A stretch of 64,000 nt of DNA from Vibrio sinus (GTDB lineage Bacteria > Pseudomonadota > Gammaproteobacteria > Enterobacterales > Vibrionaceae), in the NCBI RefSeq assembly GCF_023634645.1, contig NZ_JAMKMR010000013.1, forward strand, positions 62,001-126,000, in the 5' to 3' direction. Each line of letters starts with the position of its first letter. The first letter of the stretch is position 1. Below, piece after piece: positions 39,897-47,990 of the stretch. A program made the translations under genes and the position numbers. The notes under the pieces are model-generated. The model made no database searches. It worked only from the letters and a program-made list of their open reading frames with translations, and was not told the DNA's origin.

Positions 39897-41297
39897 ATGC
39901 AACAATCTACACTGAATCAAAAAAGCAAATATTTGCTGATGGTGGAAGACACCGCGTCAGTCGCTGTTTTGTATCGTTCGTATCTGACCCCGTTGGGGAT
40001 CGACATTAATATTGTTGGTACTGGTCGCGATGCAATTGAAAGCTTAACGTTCCGCACCCCAGATTTGATCTTGCTCGATCTACGTCTACCCGACATGACG
40101 GGTATGGACGTGCTTTATGCGGTAAAGAAAACCCACCCTGAAGTTCCCATTATTTTTATGACTGCCCACGGCTCAATTGACACCGCCGTAGAAGCGATGC
40201 GCCACGGCGCACAGGATTTTCTCATTAAGCCATGTGAGGCGGATCGGCTAAGGGTAACGGTCAATAACGCAATTCGCAAGGCAACCAAGCTTAAAAACGA
40301 AGCGGGCAATCCTAGTAATCAAAAATATCAAGGCTTTATTGGCAGTAGCCATATGATGCAAGCGGTGTATAGAACCATAGACTCAGCGGCATCCAGTAAG
40401 GCGAGCATTTTTATTACTGGAGAAAGTGGTACTGGTAAAGAGGTGTGTGCTGAAGCGATCCATGCGACCAGCAAGCGCGGTGATAAGCCGTTTATTGCCA
40501 TTAACTGCGCCGCGATACCGAAAGACTTGATTGAAAGTGAGTTGTTTGGTCATGTTAAAGGGGCATTCACAGGAGCGGCAACGGATAGACAAGGGGCTGC
40601 TGAGCTGGCAGATGGTGGGACGCTTTTCCTTGACGAACTGTGTGAGATGGATCTTGATTTACAGACGAAACTACTGAGATTCATCCAGACTGGTACGTTT
40701 CAAAAAGTTGGCTCTTCGAAAATGAAGAGTGTTGATGTACGCTTCGTATGTGCAACCAACCGGGACCCTTGGAAAGAGGTCCAAGAAGGTCGCTTTAGAG
40801 AGGATTTGTACTATCGACTGTACGTAATACCTCTGCATCTTCCTCCGTTACGAGATAGAGGGGAAGATGTCATAGAGATCGCTTACTCCTTATTGGGCTT
40901 TATGTCTCATGAAGAGGGGAAAGACTTTGTTAGGCTGGCGCCAGAAGTTGTCGATCGTTTCAATAGTTATGAGTGGCCTGGTAATGTTCGCCAATTGCAG
41001 AATGTGTTGAGAAATGTGGTGGTACTCAATAACGGTAAGCAGATTGATCTGGATATGTTACCTCCACCATTGAACCAGCCAAGCGACAACTTGATTCGTG
41101 TACAGAAGCAGGAGAAAGCGAGCGTGACAGCTCAAGATATTTTCCCTTTGTGGATGACCGAAAAGGTGGCGATAGAACAAGCAATAGAAGCGTGTAATGG
41201 AAACATTCCAAAGGCTGCGGGGTATTTAGACGTTAGCCCTTCAACGATTTACCGCAAGCTACAAGCTTGGAATTCAAAGGAAAAGGAAAAACGATAG
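39897..41297 (+). CDS. luxO: Quorum-sensing response regulator LuxO
   Basis: This is a sigma-54-dependent activator that, when phosphorylated by LuxU at low cell density, turns on the qrr small-RNA genes. The 466-residue protein has a receiver domain with the phospho-acceptor D61 in [10 protein letters not shown], an AAA+ domain with Walker A GESGTGKE and the sigma-54 contact loop GAFTGA, and a Fis-type helix-turn-helix ending in ASTIYRKL-like sequence ([12 protein letters not shown]). If translation began at M15, the aspartate would be D47, the number used in V. harveyi. The SD for either start is poor. luxU follows with no gap. Confidence 0.96.
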   Translation: MQQSTLNQKSKYLLMVEDTASVAVLYRSYLTPLGIDINIVGTGRDAIESLTFRTPDLILLDLRLPDMTGMDVLYAVKKTHPEVPIIFMTAHGSIDTAVEAMRHGAQDFLIKPCEADRLRVTVNNAIRKATKLKNEAGNPSNQKYQGFIGSSHMMQAVYRTIDSAASSKASIFITGESGTGKEVCAEAIHATSKRGDKPFIAINCAAIPKDLIESELFGHVKGAFTGAATDRQGAAELADGGTLFLDELCEMDLDLQTKLLRFIQTGTFQKVGSSKMKSVDVRFVCATNRDPWKEVQEGRFREDLYYRLYVIPLHLPPLRDRGEDVIEIAYSLLGFMSHEEGKDFVRLAPEVVDRFNSYEWPGNVRQLQNVLRNVVVLNNGKQIDLDMLPPPLNQPSDNLIRVQKQEKASVTAQDIFPLWMTEKVAIEQAIEACNGNIPKAAGYLDVSPSTIYRKLQAWNSKEKEKR

Positions 41298-41642
41298 ATG
41301 GCATTGGAAGTTCTAAATCAGAAAAAAATCGACCGCCTAGCGGCTGAAGTCGGTGAAGAAAATGTCCCCGTGTTATTAGAGATTTTTCTCGGCGAGTTAG
41401 ATGGTTACATTAGTCATCTAGCATCAAATTCGACGGGAGATATTGTAGAATATCTAAAAGAGATCAGCCACGCGCTAAAAAGCAGTGCAGCAAGCTTTGG
41501 CGCTGACGCGCTGTGTAATATTGCTATCACCATCGATGCAAAAGCGAAAGCCGGTCAACCCATCAATGAGAAGCAAGATACCGACGACATGTTAGATTGG
41601 TTACAACAAACCTATCAGCGATACAGCGAGCTCGTCTCATAA
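41298..41642 (+). CDS. luxU: Phosphorelay protein LuxU
   Basis: This is a monomeric histidine phosphotransfer protein that passes phosphate from the hybrid sensor kinases (LuxN, LuxQ, CqsS types) to LuxO. The 114-residue protein has an Hpt four-helix fold with the phosphorylated H58 in EISHALKSSAASFG, the same position as in V. harveyi. It begins directly after the luxO stop. Its last six bases overlap the convergent YvcK-like gene. Confidence 0.96.
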   Translation: MALEVLNQKKIDRLAAEVGEENVPVLLEIFLGELDGYISHLASNSTGDIVEYLKEISHALKSSAASFGADALCNIAITIDAKAKAGQPINEKQDTDDMLDWLQQTYQRYSELVS

Positions 41643-42521
41643 TACGCTTTCTATGGCGTTTTTCAGCTTTGTTCTGTCATGACGCCATATTCTATTCGGT
41701 GAAGCAAGATCCACATTCATGCAATTCCAGTCCCCCTCAATTTCCGAATAATTCTCTTCTCCAATCACTACATCAATTTTACGAGCTTGGCAGGAACGCT
41801 CACACCATTGCAGTTTCTGCTTAAGTGTCATTCTGCCTGCAGGCCCTTTTTCTGGCGCTAAGTTGTCAACAAAGACGAATTTAGCGTTGAGGTTGTTGGC
41901 GATAGCGTGTCCAATATCAGGCAGTAGAAGTGGAGGCATAATACTGGTTAAAAAGCTGCCTGGGCCAATGACAATACAATCAGCTTGCTCAATAGCCGTC
42001 ACGGCTTCACGTGTCGCTGGAACTTCTGGTACCAAATCTAATCGGCGAAGGTCAACTTTCATCTCGTCGATACTGGTTTCACCAGTGACCCATTCGCCAT
42101 CGATTGAAAGCGCAGAGAGATCAGAGGGGTGCTCTGACATAGGAATGATATTGACGTCCACTTTCAACATATCTCGGATAAGATTGATGGCGTCTAATGG
42201 TCGAACAGAAAGGTTGTCTAAGCCAGTTAGCATGAGGTTGCCTAGGTTATGACCGTCTAGCTCACCAGAGCCTTTAAATCGATATTCAAACATCATAGAG
42301 CTGATGGATGGCTCAGTGATCAGCTGGTTGATGCAATTGCGAGTATCTCCCCACGCGATGCCACCTTGACAATCTCGAATGCGCCCAGTCGAGCCGCCAT
42401 TGTCTGTTGTGGTTACAATGCCCGTAGCGTTGCAGCCATAGTCCTTTAAGGCAGACAGCACTCTTCCTAAACCATGGCCGCCACCAATCGCTACTATCTT
42501 TTTGTTTTGATACATCGTCAT
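41637..42521 (-). CDS. YvcK/CofD-like protein (gluconeogenesis factor family, UPF0052)
   Basis: This 294-residue cytoplasmic protein resembles YvcK of Bacillus and YbhK of E. coli. YvcK binds UDP-sugars and is needed for growth on gluconeogenic carbon sources and for normal cell shape. The N-terminal Rossmann-like segment IVAIGGGHGLGRVLSALK, the TTTDNGGSTGRIR motif near residue 37, and VIGPGSFLTSIMPPLL near residue 185 are typical. MTM or the second methionine could be the start. It converges on luxU with a 6-base overlap and no terminator between them. Confidence 0.88.
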   Translation of the reverse strand: MTMYQNKKIVAIGGGHGLGRVLSALKDYGCNATGIVTTTDNGGSTGRIRDCQGGIAWGDTRNCINQLITEPSISSMMFEYRFKGSGELDGHNLGNLMLTGLDNLSVRPLDAINLIRDMLKVDVNIIPMSEHPSDLSALSIDGEWVTGETSIDEMKVDLRRLDLVPEVPATREAVTAIEQADCIVIGPGSFLTSIMPPLLLPDIGHAIANNLNAKFVFVDNLAPEKGPAGRMTLKQKLQWCERSCQARKIDVVIGEENYSEIEGDWNCMNVDLASPNRIWRHDRTKLKNAIESVL

Positions 42522-42883
42522 ACAAACATTCTCTTACTCGCCCCATGTTTTCTATTGAGTAGTGAGTGGGCTTATCATTAATTTTATTAATTGATGCGGC
42601 ATAGCATAATTGTTCAGCTATGACCGTTTGTCAAAATTCTATTGAGCTAGCGCAATGAAAGTGTTTCTTAGCACTGATACTAAGTATCGGCAAAGATATC
42701 TAGTTCTATGGTTTTTTTGGGGAGGATTTAGAGCTAGTATCTATATGTAAGTAGATAAAGGCTACTGAATGACAGAATACTTTGAGCTGGCGCTGATATT
42801 TTATCGATAAACGAACAAAATTCCACACTCAAAGTAAGTTAATATTCGCTGCTATTGAGAGATCAGGTGTCAATAGTTGCCAT
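42522..42883. other. Upstream region of the YvcK-like gene and moaA, no gene
   Basis: The region is AT-rich and must hold the promoter of the minus-strand YvcK-like gene and that of the moa operon. I see no reading frame or RNA gene here before the riboswitch. Confidence 0.4.
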
Positions 42884-42996
42884 AACTCCGAGCTTTTAGC
42901 GCTAAGTTCATTCATGAATATGCGTTTCAAGCCAGTGACGACAGTCACCAGGGCTTAGTTAGAAATGGTTAAGCCTCCCGTATTTGGAAAGGTGTT
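42884..42996 (+). promoter_or_regulatory. Molybdenum-cofactor (Moco) riboswitch
   Basis: The leader contains CTCCGAGC near 42887, the stem GTGACGACAGTCAC (42935-42948 area), and the highly conserved 3' element CCTCCCGTATTTGGAAAGGT (42975-42993 area). This 3' element matches what I recall of the Moco RNA motif before E. coli moaA. The element runs into the moaA start codon, so it probably controls translation initiation in response to molybdenum cofactor. Confidence 0.85.
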
Positions 42997-42998
42997 GA

Positions 42999-43988
42999 AT
43001 GGCGCAACAATTCGAAGATAAATTTCATCGTAAGTTTTATTACTTACGTTTGTCGGTTACCGATGTGTGTAACTTTAAGTGTTCCTATTGCCTCCCTGAA
43101 GGTTATCGGCCCGTGGGCGGCGAGAAATCCACGTTTCTTACTTTGCCAGAGATAAAACGTGTCGTGACGGCCTTTGCAGACTGTGGAACAACGAAAGTTC
43201 GTATCACTGGCGGTGAGCCAAGTCTACGCCGCGACTTTAATGACATTATTCATGCTGTGTCCAATACCGCTGGAATCAGCAAGGTGGCCACGACAACCAA
43301 TGGTTATCGTATGGCGAAGCAGGTCGCAAATTGGCGACAAGCAGGATTGACGCATATTAATGTCAGTGTTGATAGCTTGAACCCGAGAATGTTTCACCAA
43401 ATCACGGGTGAAAACAAATTTGAACAGGTGATGGCTGGCATCGATAAAGCGTTTGAAGTAGGTTACGAGCAAGTGAAAGTGAATGTGGTTCTGATGAACA
43501 ACTTCAATTTGCGAGAAATCCCAGCGTTTTTAGAGTGGATCAAAACTCGACCCATTCAACTGCGTTTTATTGAGCTTATGCAAACCGGAGAAATGGACCA
43601 ATTTTTCGAGAAAAATCATGTCTCTGGTGTTAACATTCGTACTCAGATCTTGGCCAATGGCTGGATGCCTAAGGTGAGGCAGTCAAATGACGGGCCCGCA
43701 CAAGTCTTTACTCATCCAGATTATCAAGGCGAGATCGGTCTTATCATGCCCTACGAAAAGGGCTTTTGTGAAACCTGCAACCGGCTTAGAGTATCGGCGA
43801 AAGGTAAGCTTCACTTGTGTTTATTTGGCGAGCAAGGCATTGAGCTACGCGATTTATTACAAGTCGATAAGCAAAAGCCTGAGTTGATTTCTCGCATCCA
43901 AGCGCAATTAATGTCGAAATCTGTTAGTCATTATTTGCATGATGGCAATTCAGGGGCAACACCTCATCTTGCTTCCATCGGTGGCTGA
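42999..43988 (+). CDS. moaA: GTP 3',8-cyclase MoaA
   Basis: This radical-SAM enzyme starts molybdenum-cofactor synthesis by cyclising GTP. The 329-residue protein has the N-terminal cluster CNFKCSYC near residue 24, a second C-terminal cluster within [20 protein letters not shown] near residue 257, and the required C-terminal Gly-Gly (SIGG). The AAGG of the riboswitch 3' element serves as its SD. It is the first gene of moaABCDE. Confidence 0.97.
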   Translation: MAQQFEDKFHRKFYYLRLSVTDVCNFKCSYCLPEGYRPVGGEKSTFLTLPEIKRVVTAFADCGTTKVRITGGEPSLRRDFNDIIHAVSNTAGISKVATTTNGYRMAKQVANWRQAGLTHINVSVDSLNPRMFHQITGENKFEQVMAGIDKAFEVGYEQVKVNVVLMNNFNLREIPAFLEWIKTRPIQLRFIELMQTGEMDQFFEKNHVSGVNIRTQILANGWMPKVRQSNDGPAQVFTHPDYQGEIGLIMPYEKGFCETCNRLRVSAKGKLHLCLFGEQGIELRDLLQVDKQKPELISRIQAQLMSKSVSHYLHDGNSGATPHLASIGG

Positions 43989-44057
43989 ATAATGCTTTAT
44001 CTAAAGCAGGCTTTACGTATTTATTATTAGCGCATTCCAATCCTACAGGTAACAATT

Positions 44058-44585
44058 ATGACTCACGCAGCAAGTGAATTCAAAGCAGCAAAAATAGCCG
44101 TACTCACCGTTTCTGATACCCGAACTGAAGAAACTGATACATCGGGAGGGTATTTGGTCGAGCAAGCTCGAGAGAGCGGCCATCAAGTGGTGGATAAGAA
44201 GATTGTCATTGATGATAAGTATAAAATTAGAGCCATTGTCTCTAACTGGATTGCTGACGATAATGTCCAAGCCATTCTGCTCACTGGCGGTACTGGCTTT
44301 ACCGCTCGAGATTGCACACCAGAAGCCATCACACCATTGTTTGATAAGCAGGTCGAAGGGTTTGGTGAGCTGTTCCGCGCAATTTCTTATCAAGAAATTG
44401 GTACCTCTACCATTCAATCTCGCGCAGTGGGTGGGTTTGCTAATAATACGGTCATTTTTGCCATGCCAGGCTCGACTGGGGCTTGTCGTACCGCTTGGAC
44501 CCAAATCATCAAGCAGCAACTTGATGCCAGTTACCGACCTTGCAACTTTATGCCTCATCTCAACACAGAGTTTTGTCAGGGTTAA
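44058..44585 (+). CDS. moaB: Molybdenum cofactor biosynthesis protein MoaB
   Basis: This 175-residue protein belongs to the MoaB/MogA family, which adenylylates molybdopterin before metal insertion. In E. coli MoaB itself appears dispensable and MogA does the work. The substrate-binding motif [12 protein letters not shown] is near residue 75, and [14 protein letters not shown] is near residue 135. Second gene of the operon. Confidence 0.94.
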   Translation: MTHAASEFKAAKIAVLTVSDTRTEETDTSGGYLVEQARESGHQVVDKKIVIDDKYKIRAIVSNWIADDNVQAILLTGGTGFTARDCTPEAITPLFDKQVEGFGELFRAISYQEIGTSTIQSRAVGGFANNTVIFAMPGSTGACRTAWTQIIKQQLDASYRPCNFMPHLNTEFCQG

Positions 44586-44588
44586 TGT

Positions 44589-45068
44589 ATGAGCCAGTTT
44601 TCCCATATTAATCAATCGGGCGAAGCCAATATGGTGGATGTTTCCGTGAAAGCGGAAACAGCACGAGAAGCTCGAGCAGAAGCTTATGTGGACATGTCTG
44701 CACAGACCTTGCAGCTGATTTTGTCAGGTAGTCATCATAAAGGTGACGTGTTCGCGACGGCTCGAATCGCGGGTATACAAGCGGCCAAGAAAACCTGGGA
44801 TCTGATTCCTTTGTGCCACCCGCTGTTGCTGTCTAAAGTTGAAGTCCATATTGAGGCGATAGAAAGCGAAAGTTGTGTACGTATCGAATCTGTTTGTAAG
44901 CTTTCGGGTAAAACCGGAGTAGAAATGGAGGCACTCACTGCGGCATCAGTGGCTGCGCTGACCATATACGATATGTGCAAGGCAGTTCAAAAGGATATGG
45001 TGATTCGCACCACTCGGTTACTGGAAAAGTCAGGCGGTAAATCGGGGCATTTTAAGGTACAAGAATGA
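44589..45068 (+). CDS. moaC: Cyclic pyranopterin monophosphate synthase MoaC
   Basis: MoaC converts the MoaA product to cyclic pyranopterin monophosphate. The 159-residue protein contains [18 protein letters not shown] near the N-terminus, the active-site segment [12 protein letters not shown] near residue 75, and [20 protein letters not shown] near residue 110. Its end overlaps moaD by 4 bases. Confidence 0.97.
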   Translation: MSQFSHINQSGEANMVDVSVKAETAREARAEAYVDMSAQTLQLILSGSHHKGDVFATARIAGIQAAKKTWDLIPLCHPLLLSKVEVHIEAIESESCVRIESVCKLSGKTGVEMEALTAASVAALTIYDMCKAVQKDMVIRTTRLLEKSGGKSGHFKVQE

Positions 45069-45310
45069 TTAAAGTTTTATTTTTTGCGCAAACGCGAGAA
45101 TTAATAGGACAAGACTCGATTGAGTTAGAGTCCAGTTTTACCACCGTCGAAGAGGTGCGTGGCCATCTGGCTTCTCGACCTGGAAAATGGGAGCTAGCAT
45201 TGAGCAAAGGTAAGCTTTTAGCCGCCGTAAACCAAGAAATTGTCCCGTTAGAAAAGGTCATTAACGATGGTGATGAAATTGCCTTTTTCCCACCAGTGAC
45301 AGGGGGGTAA
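45065..45310 (+). CDS. moaD: Molybdopterin synthase sulfur carrier subunit MoaD
   Basis: This ubiquitin-like 81-residue protein carries sulfur as a C-terminal thiocarboxylate for dithiolene formation. The obligatory C-terminal Gly-Gly is present (FFPPVTGG). It overlaps moaC (ATGA) and is followed at once by moaE, its partner in molybdopterin synthase. Confidence 0.95.
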   Translation: MIKVLFFAQTRELIGQDSIELESSFTTVEEVRGHLASRPGKWELALSKGKLLAAVNQEIVPLEKVINDGDEIAFFPPVTGG

Positions 45311-45311
45311 T

Positions 45312-45767
45312 GTGGCGATTAACATTTCCGTTCAAACAGAACCCTTTTCGATTGCTGATGAATACGAAACGTTATCCGCGGATAGCGCTTCAGGCGCTAT
45401 CGTCACTTTTGTCGGCAAGGTTCGCGACATGAACTTGGGGGACGATGTCACGGGCCTTCACTTGGAGCACTACCCAGGAATGACGGAAAAATCCTTGCGT
45501 AATATTTGTGAGCAGGCCGCGGTGCGCTGGCCACTAACAGATATCACGGTGATTCACAGAGTGGGAAGCTTAGGTGTCGGCGATCAAATCGTATTTGTCG
45601 GTGTTGCGAGTGCACACCGTCAGGCGTCTTTTGAATCTTGTGAGTTCATTATGGATTACCTTAAAACCAAAGCACCGTTCTGGAAAAAAGAGCGGACGAG
45701 CTCTGATGAACGCTGGATTGAATCTCGGGAGTCAGATCAACACGCGGCTAAGCGTTGGCAAACTTAG
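45312..45767 (+). CDS. moaE: Molybdopterin synthase catalytic subunit MoaE
   Basis: This is the large subunit of molybdopterin synthase. It holds the pterin substrate and accepts sulfur from MoaD. The 151-residue protein has the GAIVTFVGKVRDMN motif near residue 29, HRVGSLGVGDQIVFVGVAS near residue 80, and the catalytic lysines in LKTKAPFWKKE. The start is GTG at 45312. An ATG two bases earlier is in another frame. It is the last gene of moaABCDE; I see no strong terminator after it. Confidence 0.95.
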   Translation: MAINISVQTEPFSIADEYETLSADSASGAIVTFVGKVRDMNLGDDVTGLHLEHYPGMTEKSLRNICEQAAVRWPLTDITVIHRVGSLGVGDQIVFVGVASAHRQASFESCEFIMDYLKTKAPFWKKERTSSDERWIESRESDQHAAKRWQT

Positions 45768-45950
45768 CACAGATCCAATATCGCCTTCTTTTTCAGAGGC
45801 ATAATGCAAAGCTTGTTCAAAGTGCGGTGAGAAAGTTTGATAGGCTTCACCTATTAGCAAAATTAGTGAAATCAATTTAGTAAAATAAGGAAATTAAACA
45901 ACAATTAAGATATAGATATTTTTTATTATTTTAGTCTCAGGAGATACCGA

Positions 45951-46367
45951 ATGGAATCGCTCAAAGTTCAAGACTACATGACGACAAAAGCCGTCACCTT
46001 CAAACCTGAAATGTCGTTAAGTGCTGCACTGGAAAAAGTGATGAAATCTCCGCATATGGGTGGCCCGGTGATTAATGACAAAGAAGAAGTGATCGGATTT
46101 TTATCCGAACAAGACTTATTAGAAAAGCTGGTGAAGGTCAGCTATTTCTGTCAGGACACGCATATTGTTGGCGATTGTATGCACAGCGAAGTGCTTTCTG
46201 TATCTCCAGATACCAGCATTATTGAACTGGCAGACAAAATGAAAGTAGGGAAACCGAAAGCGTATCCCGTTGTCGATAAGGGAAAATTAGTTGGTATTAT
46301 CACTCGATCTGATGTATTAAAGGCTATCGGGAAGAATCTAAATGATTGTTTTCAACATCCAGTATAA
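45951..46367 (+). CDS. CBS-domain protein
   Basis: This 138-residue protein consists of a pair of CBS domains, with the repeated signatures VQDYMTTKAVTF...VIGFLSEQDLL and VGDCMHSEVLSV...LVGIITRSDVLKAI. Such stand-alone proteins often bind adenine nucleotides and act as energy sensors. The partner is unknown. CAGGAG lies 8 bases before the ATG. It is separated from moaE by 183 bases and from the MATE gene by 104 bases. Confidence 0.88.
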   Translation: MESLKVQDYMTTKAVTFKPEMSLSAALEKVMKSPHMGGPVINDKEEVIGFLSEQDLLEKLVKVSYFCQDTHIVGDCMHSEVLSVSPDTSIIELADKMKVGKPKAYPVVDKGKLVGIITRSDVLKAIGKNLNDCFQHPV

Positions 46368-46471
46368 CTTGATGCACGTGTGGGCCGAAAAATGGGCCCA
46401 GCTCGAAACACGCATCTAAACGATATTCTAGATTGAGGCGCATATAGCGCCTTTTCTTTTTGGGGATTTGT

Positions 46472-47923
46472 ATGTCTAAGCACCACGCAAAATTTGTCGA
46501 AGGCTCCACCATGAAGCACATCTTAGTGATGACTGGGGCAGGTTCGGTGGGTTTAATGGGCCTTTTTGTCGTTGACCTATTAGATATGCTGTTTATCAGT
46601 ATGTTAGGGCAAGTGGAGCTGGCAGCTGCTATTGGATTTGCAGGCACATTGGTGTTTTTCTCTACTTCCATTTCAATTGGCACTTCTATTGCGATGGGGG
46701 CATTGGTATCTAAAGCCATTGGGGCCAAGCAGAGACAAAAGGCAAGAGAGATCGGCACCAGCGTAATAATTACCGCATTTTGCATTAGTACCATTGTGAG
46801 CATCGTTATGTATGCTTTTATTCCTGAGCTGTTACATGCGATAGGGGCGCGGGGGTATGCAGCAGAGCGAGCGGCGGACTATCTAAGAATTCTCATTCCA
46901 TCAGGCCCATTTCTTTCTTTGGCGATGTCTTGTGGCTCTGGCCTTAGAGCGGCTGGCGATGCAAAACGTTCTATGTGGTCGAAGCTTTATGGTGGGATTG
47001 TAAACGCCGCGCTTGATCCTTTGTTTATTTTTGGCTTTGGTTGGAACGTAGAAGGGGCGGCGATCGCTTCTGTCATAGCTAGGTTTACGGTATTGTTTTT
47101 CTCCATGTACCCGCTTATCAAAGTCTATGACTTACTTGCGATGCCTTCGCTGTCTAAATGGCTTCGCGATTTAAGGTCGATATGCTCAATAGCGGTGCCT
47201 GCAATTATTACGAATACGGCAACACCGATAGGAAACGCCATTATTACGGCATTTATCGCAAAATTTGGCGAAGATTTCGTTGCGGGTTATGCGGTGATCG
47301 GCCGGGTCGTCCCTGTGAGTTTTTGTATTGTTTTTGCTCTATCAGGGGCAATAGGGCCAATCATAGGTCAAAACTTTGGTGCAGAGAGGTTTGACCGGAT
47401 TAAAGAGACACTCAAAAACTCCATTGTTGTCACCGTCATGTACGTCATCGTCGTGTGCATCATTTTGTATTTTGCTCAAGGGTTGATCATTGACGGCTTC
47501 AAACTGACTGGTGACGCTGCCATTATTGTGGCGACGTTCTGTACATATATTGCTATTAGCTACGTATTTAATGGCATATTGTTCGTTGCCAATGCGTCAT
47601 TCAACAACTTGGGGAAACCCTTGTATTCCACTGCATTGAATCTGGGGAAAGCGACAGTTGGAACCTATCCGTTTGTTTATTTCGGGGCACATATGGCAGG
47701 AGCTGTGGGCGTGTTGTATGGAAGCGCAATCGGCACCGTGGTATTTGGCTCTCTTTCTACTTTAGTGCTGAGAAGGCATGTTAATCACCTGATGCGTGGT
47801 GACGAAGTGGAGGTTGATAATGACCCTGCGATAAAATGTGTCAATACTCAACCATTTTGTTCCCATGACGCAATGTTGATAGAAGAAGTCAGCGCAGCAA
47901 CAAAAAATAAAGAAAATGAATAA
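46472..47923 (+). CDS. MATE-family multidrug efflux protein
   Basis: This is a 483-residue inner-membrane transporter with twelve hydrophobic segments in two homologous halves, typical of the MATE/NorM superfamily. Members export cationic drugs or dyes against sodium or proton gradients. The substrate cannot be told from sequence. Family segments include LVSKAIGAKQRQKAREIG near residue 75 and GPIIGQNFGAERFDRIKE near residue 295. GGGGA before the ATG at 46472 supports that start over the upstream TTG. Confidence 0.88.
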   Translation: MSKHHAKFVEGSTMKHILVMTGAGSVGLMGLFVVDLLDMLFISMLGQVELAAAIGFAGTLVFFSTSISIGTSIAMGALVSKAIGAKQRQKAREIGTSVIITAFCISTIVSIVMYAFIPELLHAIGARGYAAERAADYLRILIPSGPFLSLAMSCGSGLRAAGDAKRSMWSKLYGGIVNAALDPLFIFGFGWNVEGAAIASVIARFTVLFFSMYPLIKVYDLLAMPSLSKWLRDLRSICSIAVPAIITNTATPIGNAIITAFIAKFGEDFVAGYAVIGRVVPVSFCIVFALSGAIGPIIGQNFGAERFDRIKETLKNSIVVTVMYVIVVCIILYFAQGLIIDGFKLTGDAAIIVATFCTYIAISYVFNGILFVANASFNNLGKPLYSTALNLGKATVGTYPFVYFGAHMAGAVGVLYGSAIGTVVFGSLSTLVLRRHVNHLMRGDEVEVDNDPAIKCVNTQPFCSHDAMLIEEVSAATKNKENE

Positions 47924-47929
47924 CAGCTC

Positions 47930-47961
47930 TTGACCTTGGAGTATGCTCCAAGGTTTACACT
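47930..47961 (+). promoter_or_regulatory. MerR/ZntR-type promoter of zntA
   Basis: A TTGACC -35 (47930-47935) and a TACACT -10 (47956-47961) are separated by 20 bases, the overlong spacer typical of MerR-family promoters. The palindrome ACCTTGGAG-TATG-CTCCAAGGT (47933-47954) fills the spacer and closely resembles the E. coli ZntR operator. Confidence 0.88.
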
Positions 47962-47990
47962 TAGTGTAAATAGACAGATGGAGATCGAAT

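Noticed and set aside
42313..42546. 77-codon frame antisense-phase within the YvcK-like gene
   Set aside because: It shares the strand with the real gene in another phase, and its translation is tryptophan- and arginine-rich with no family similarity.
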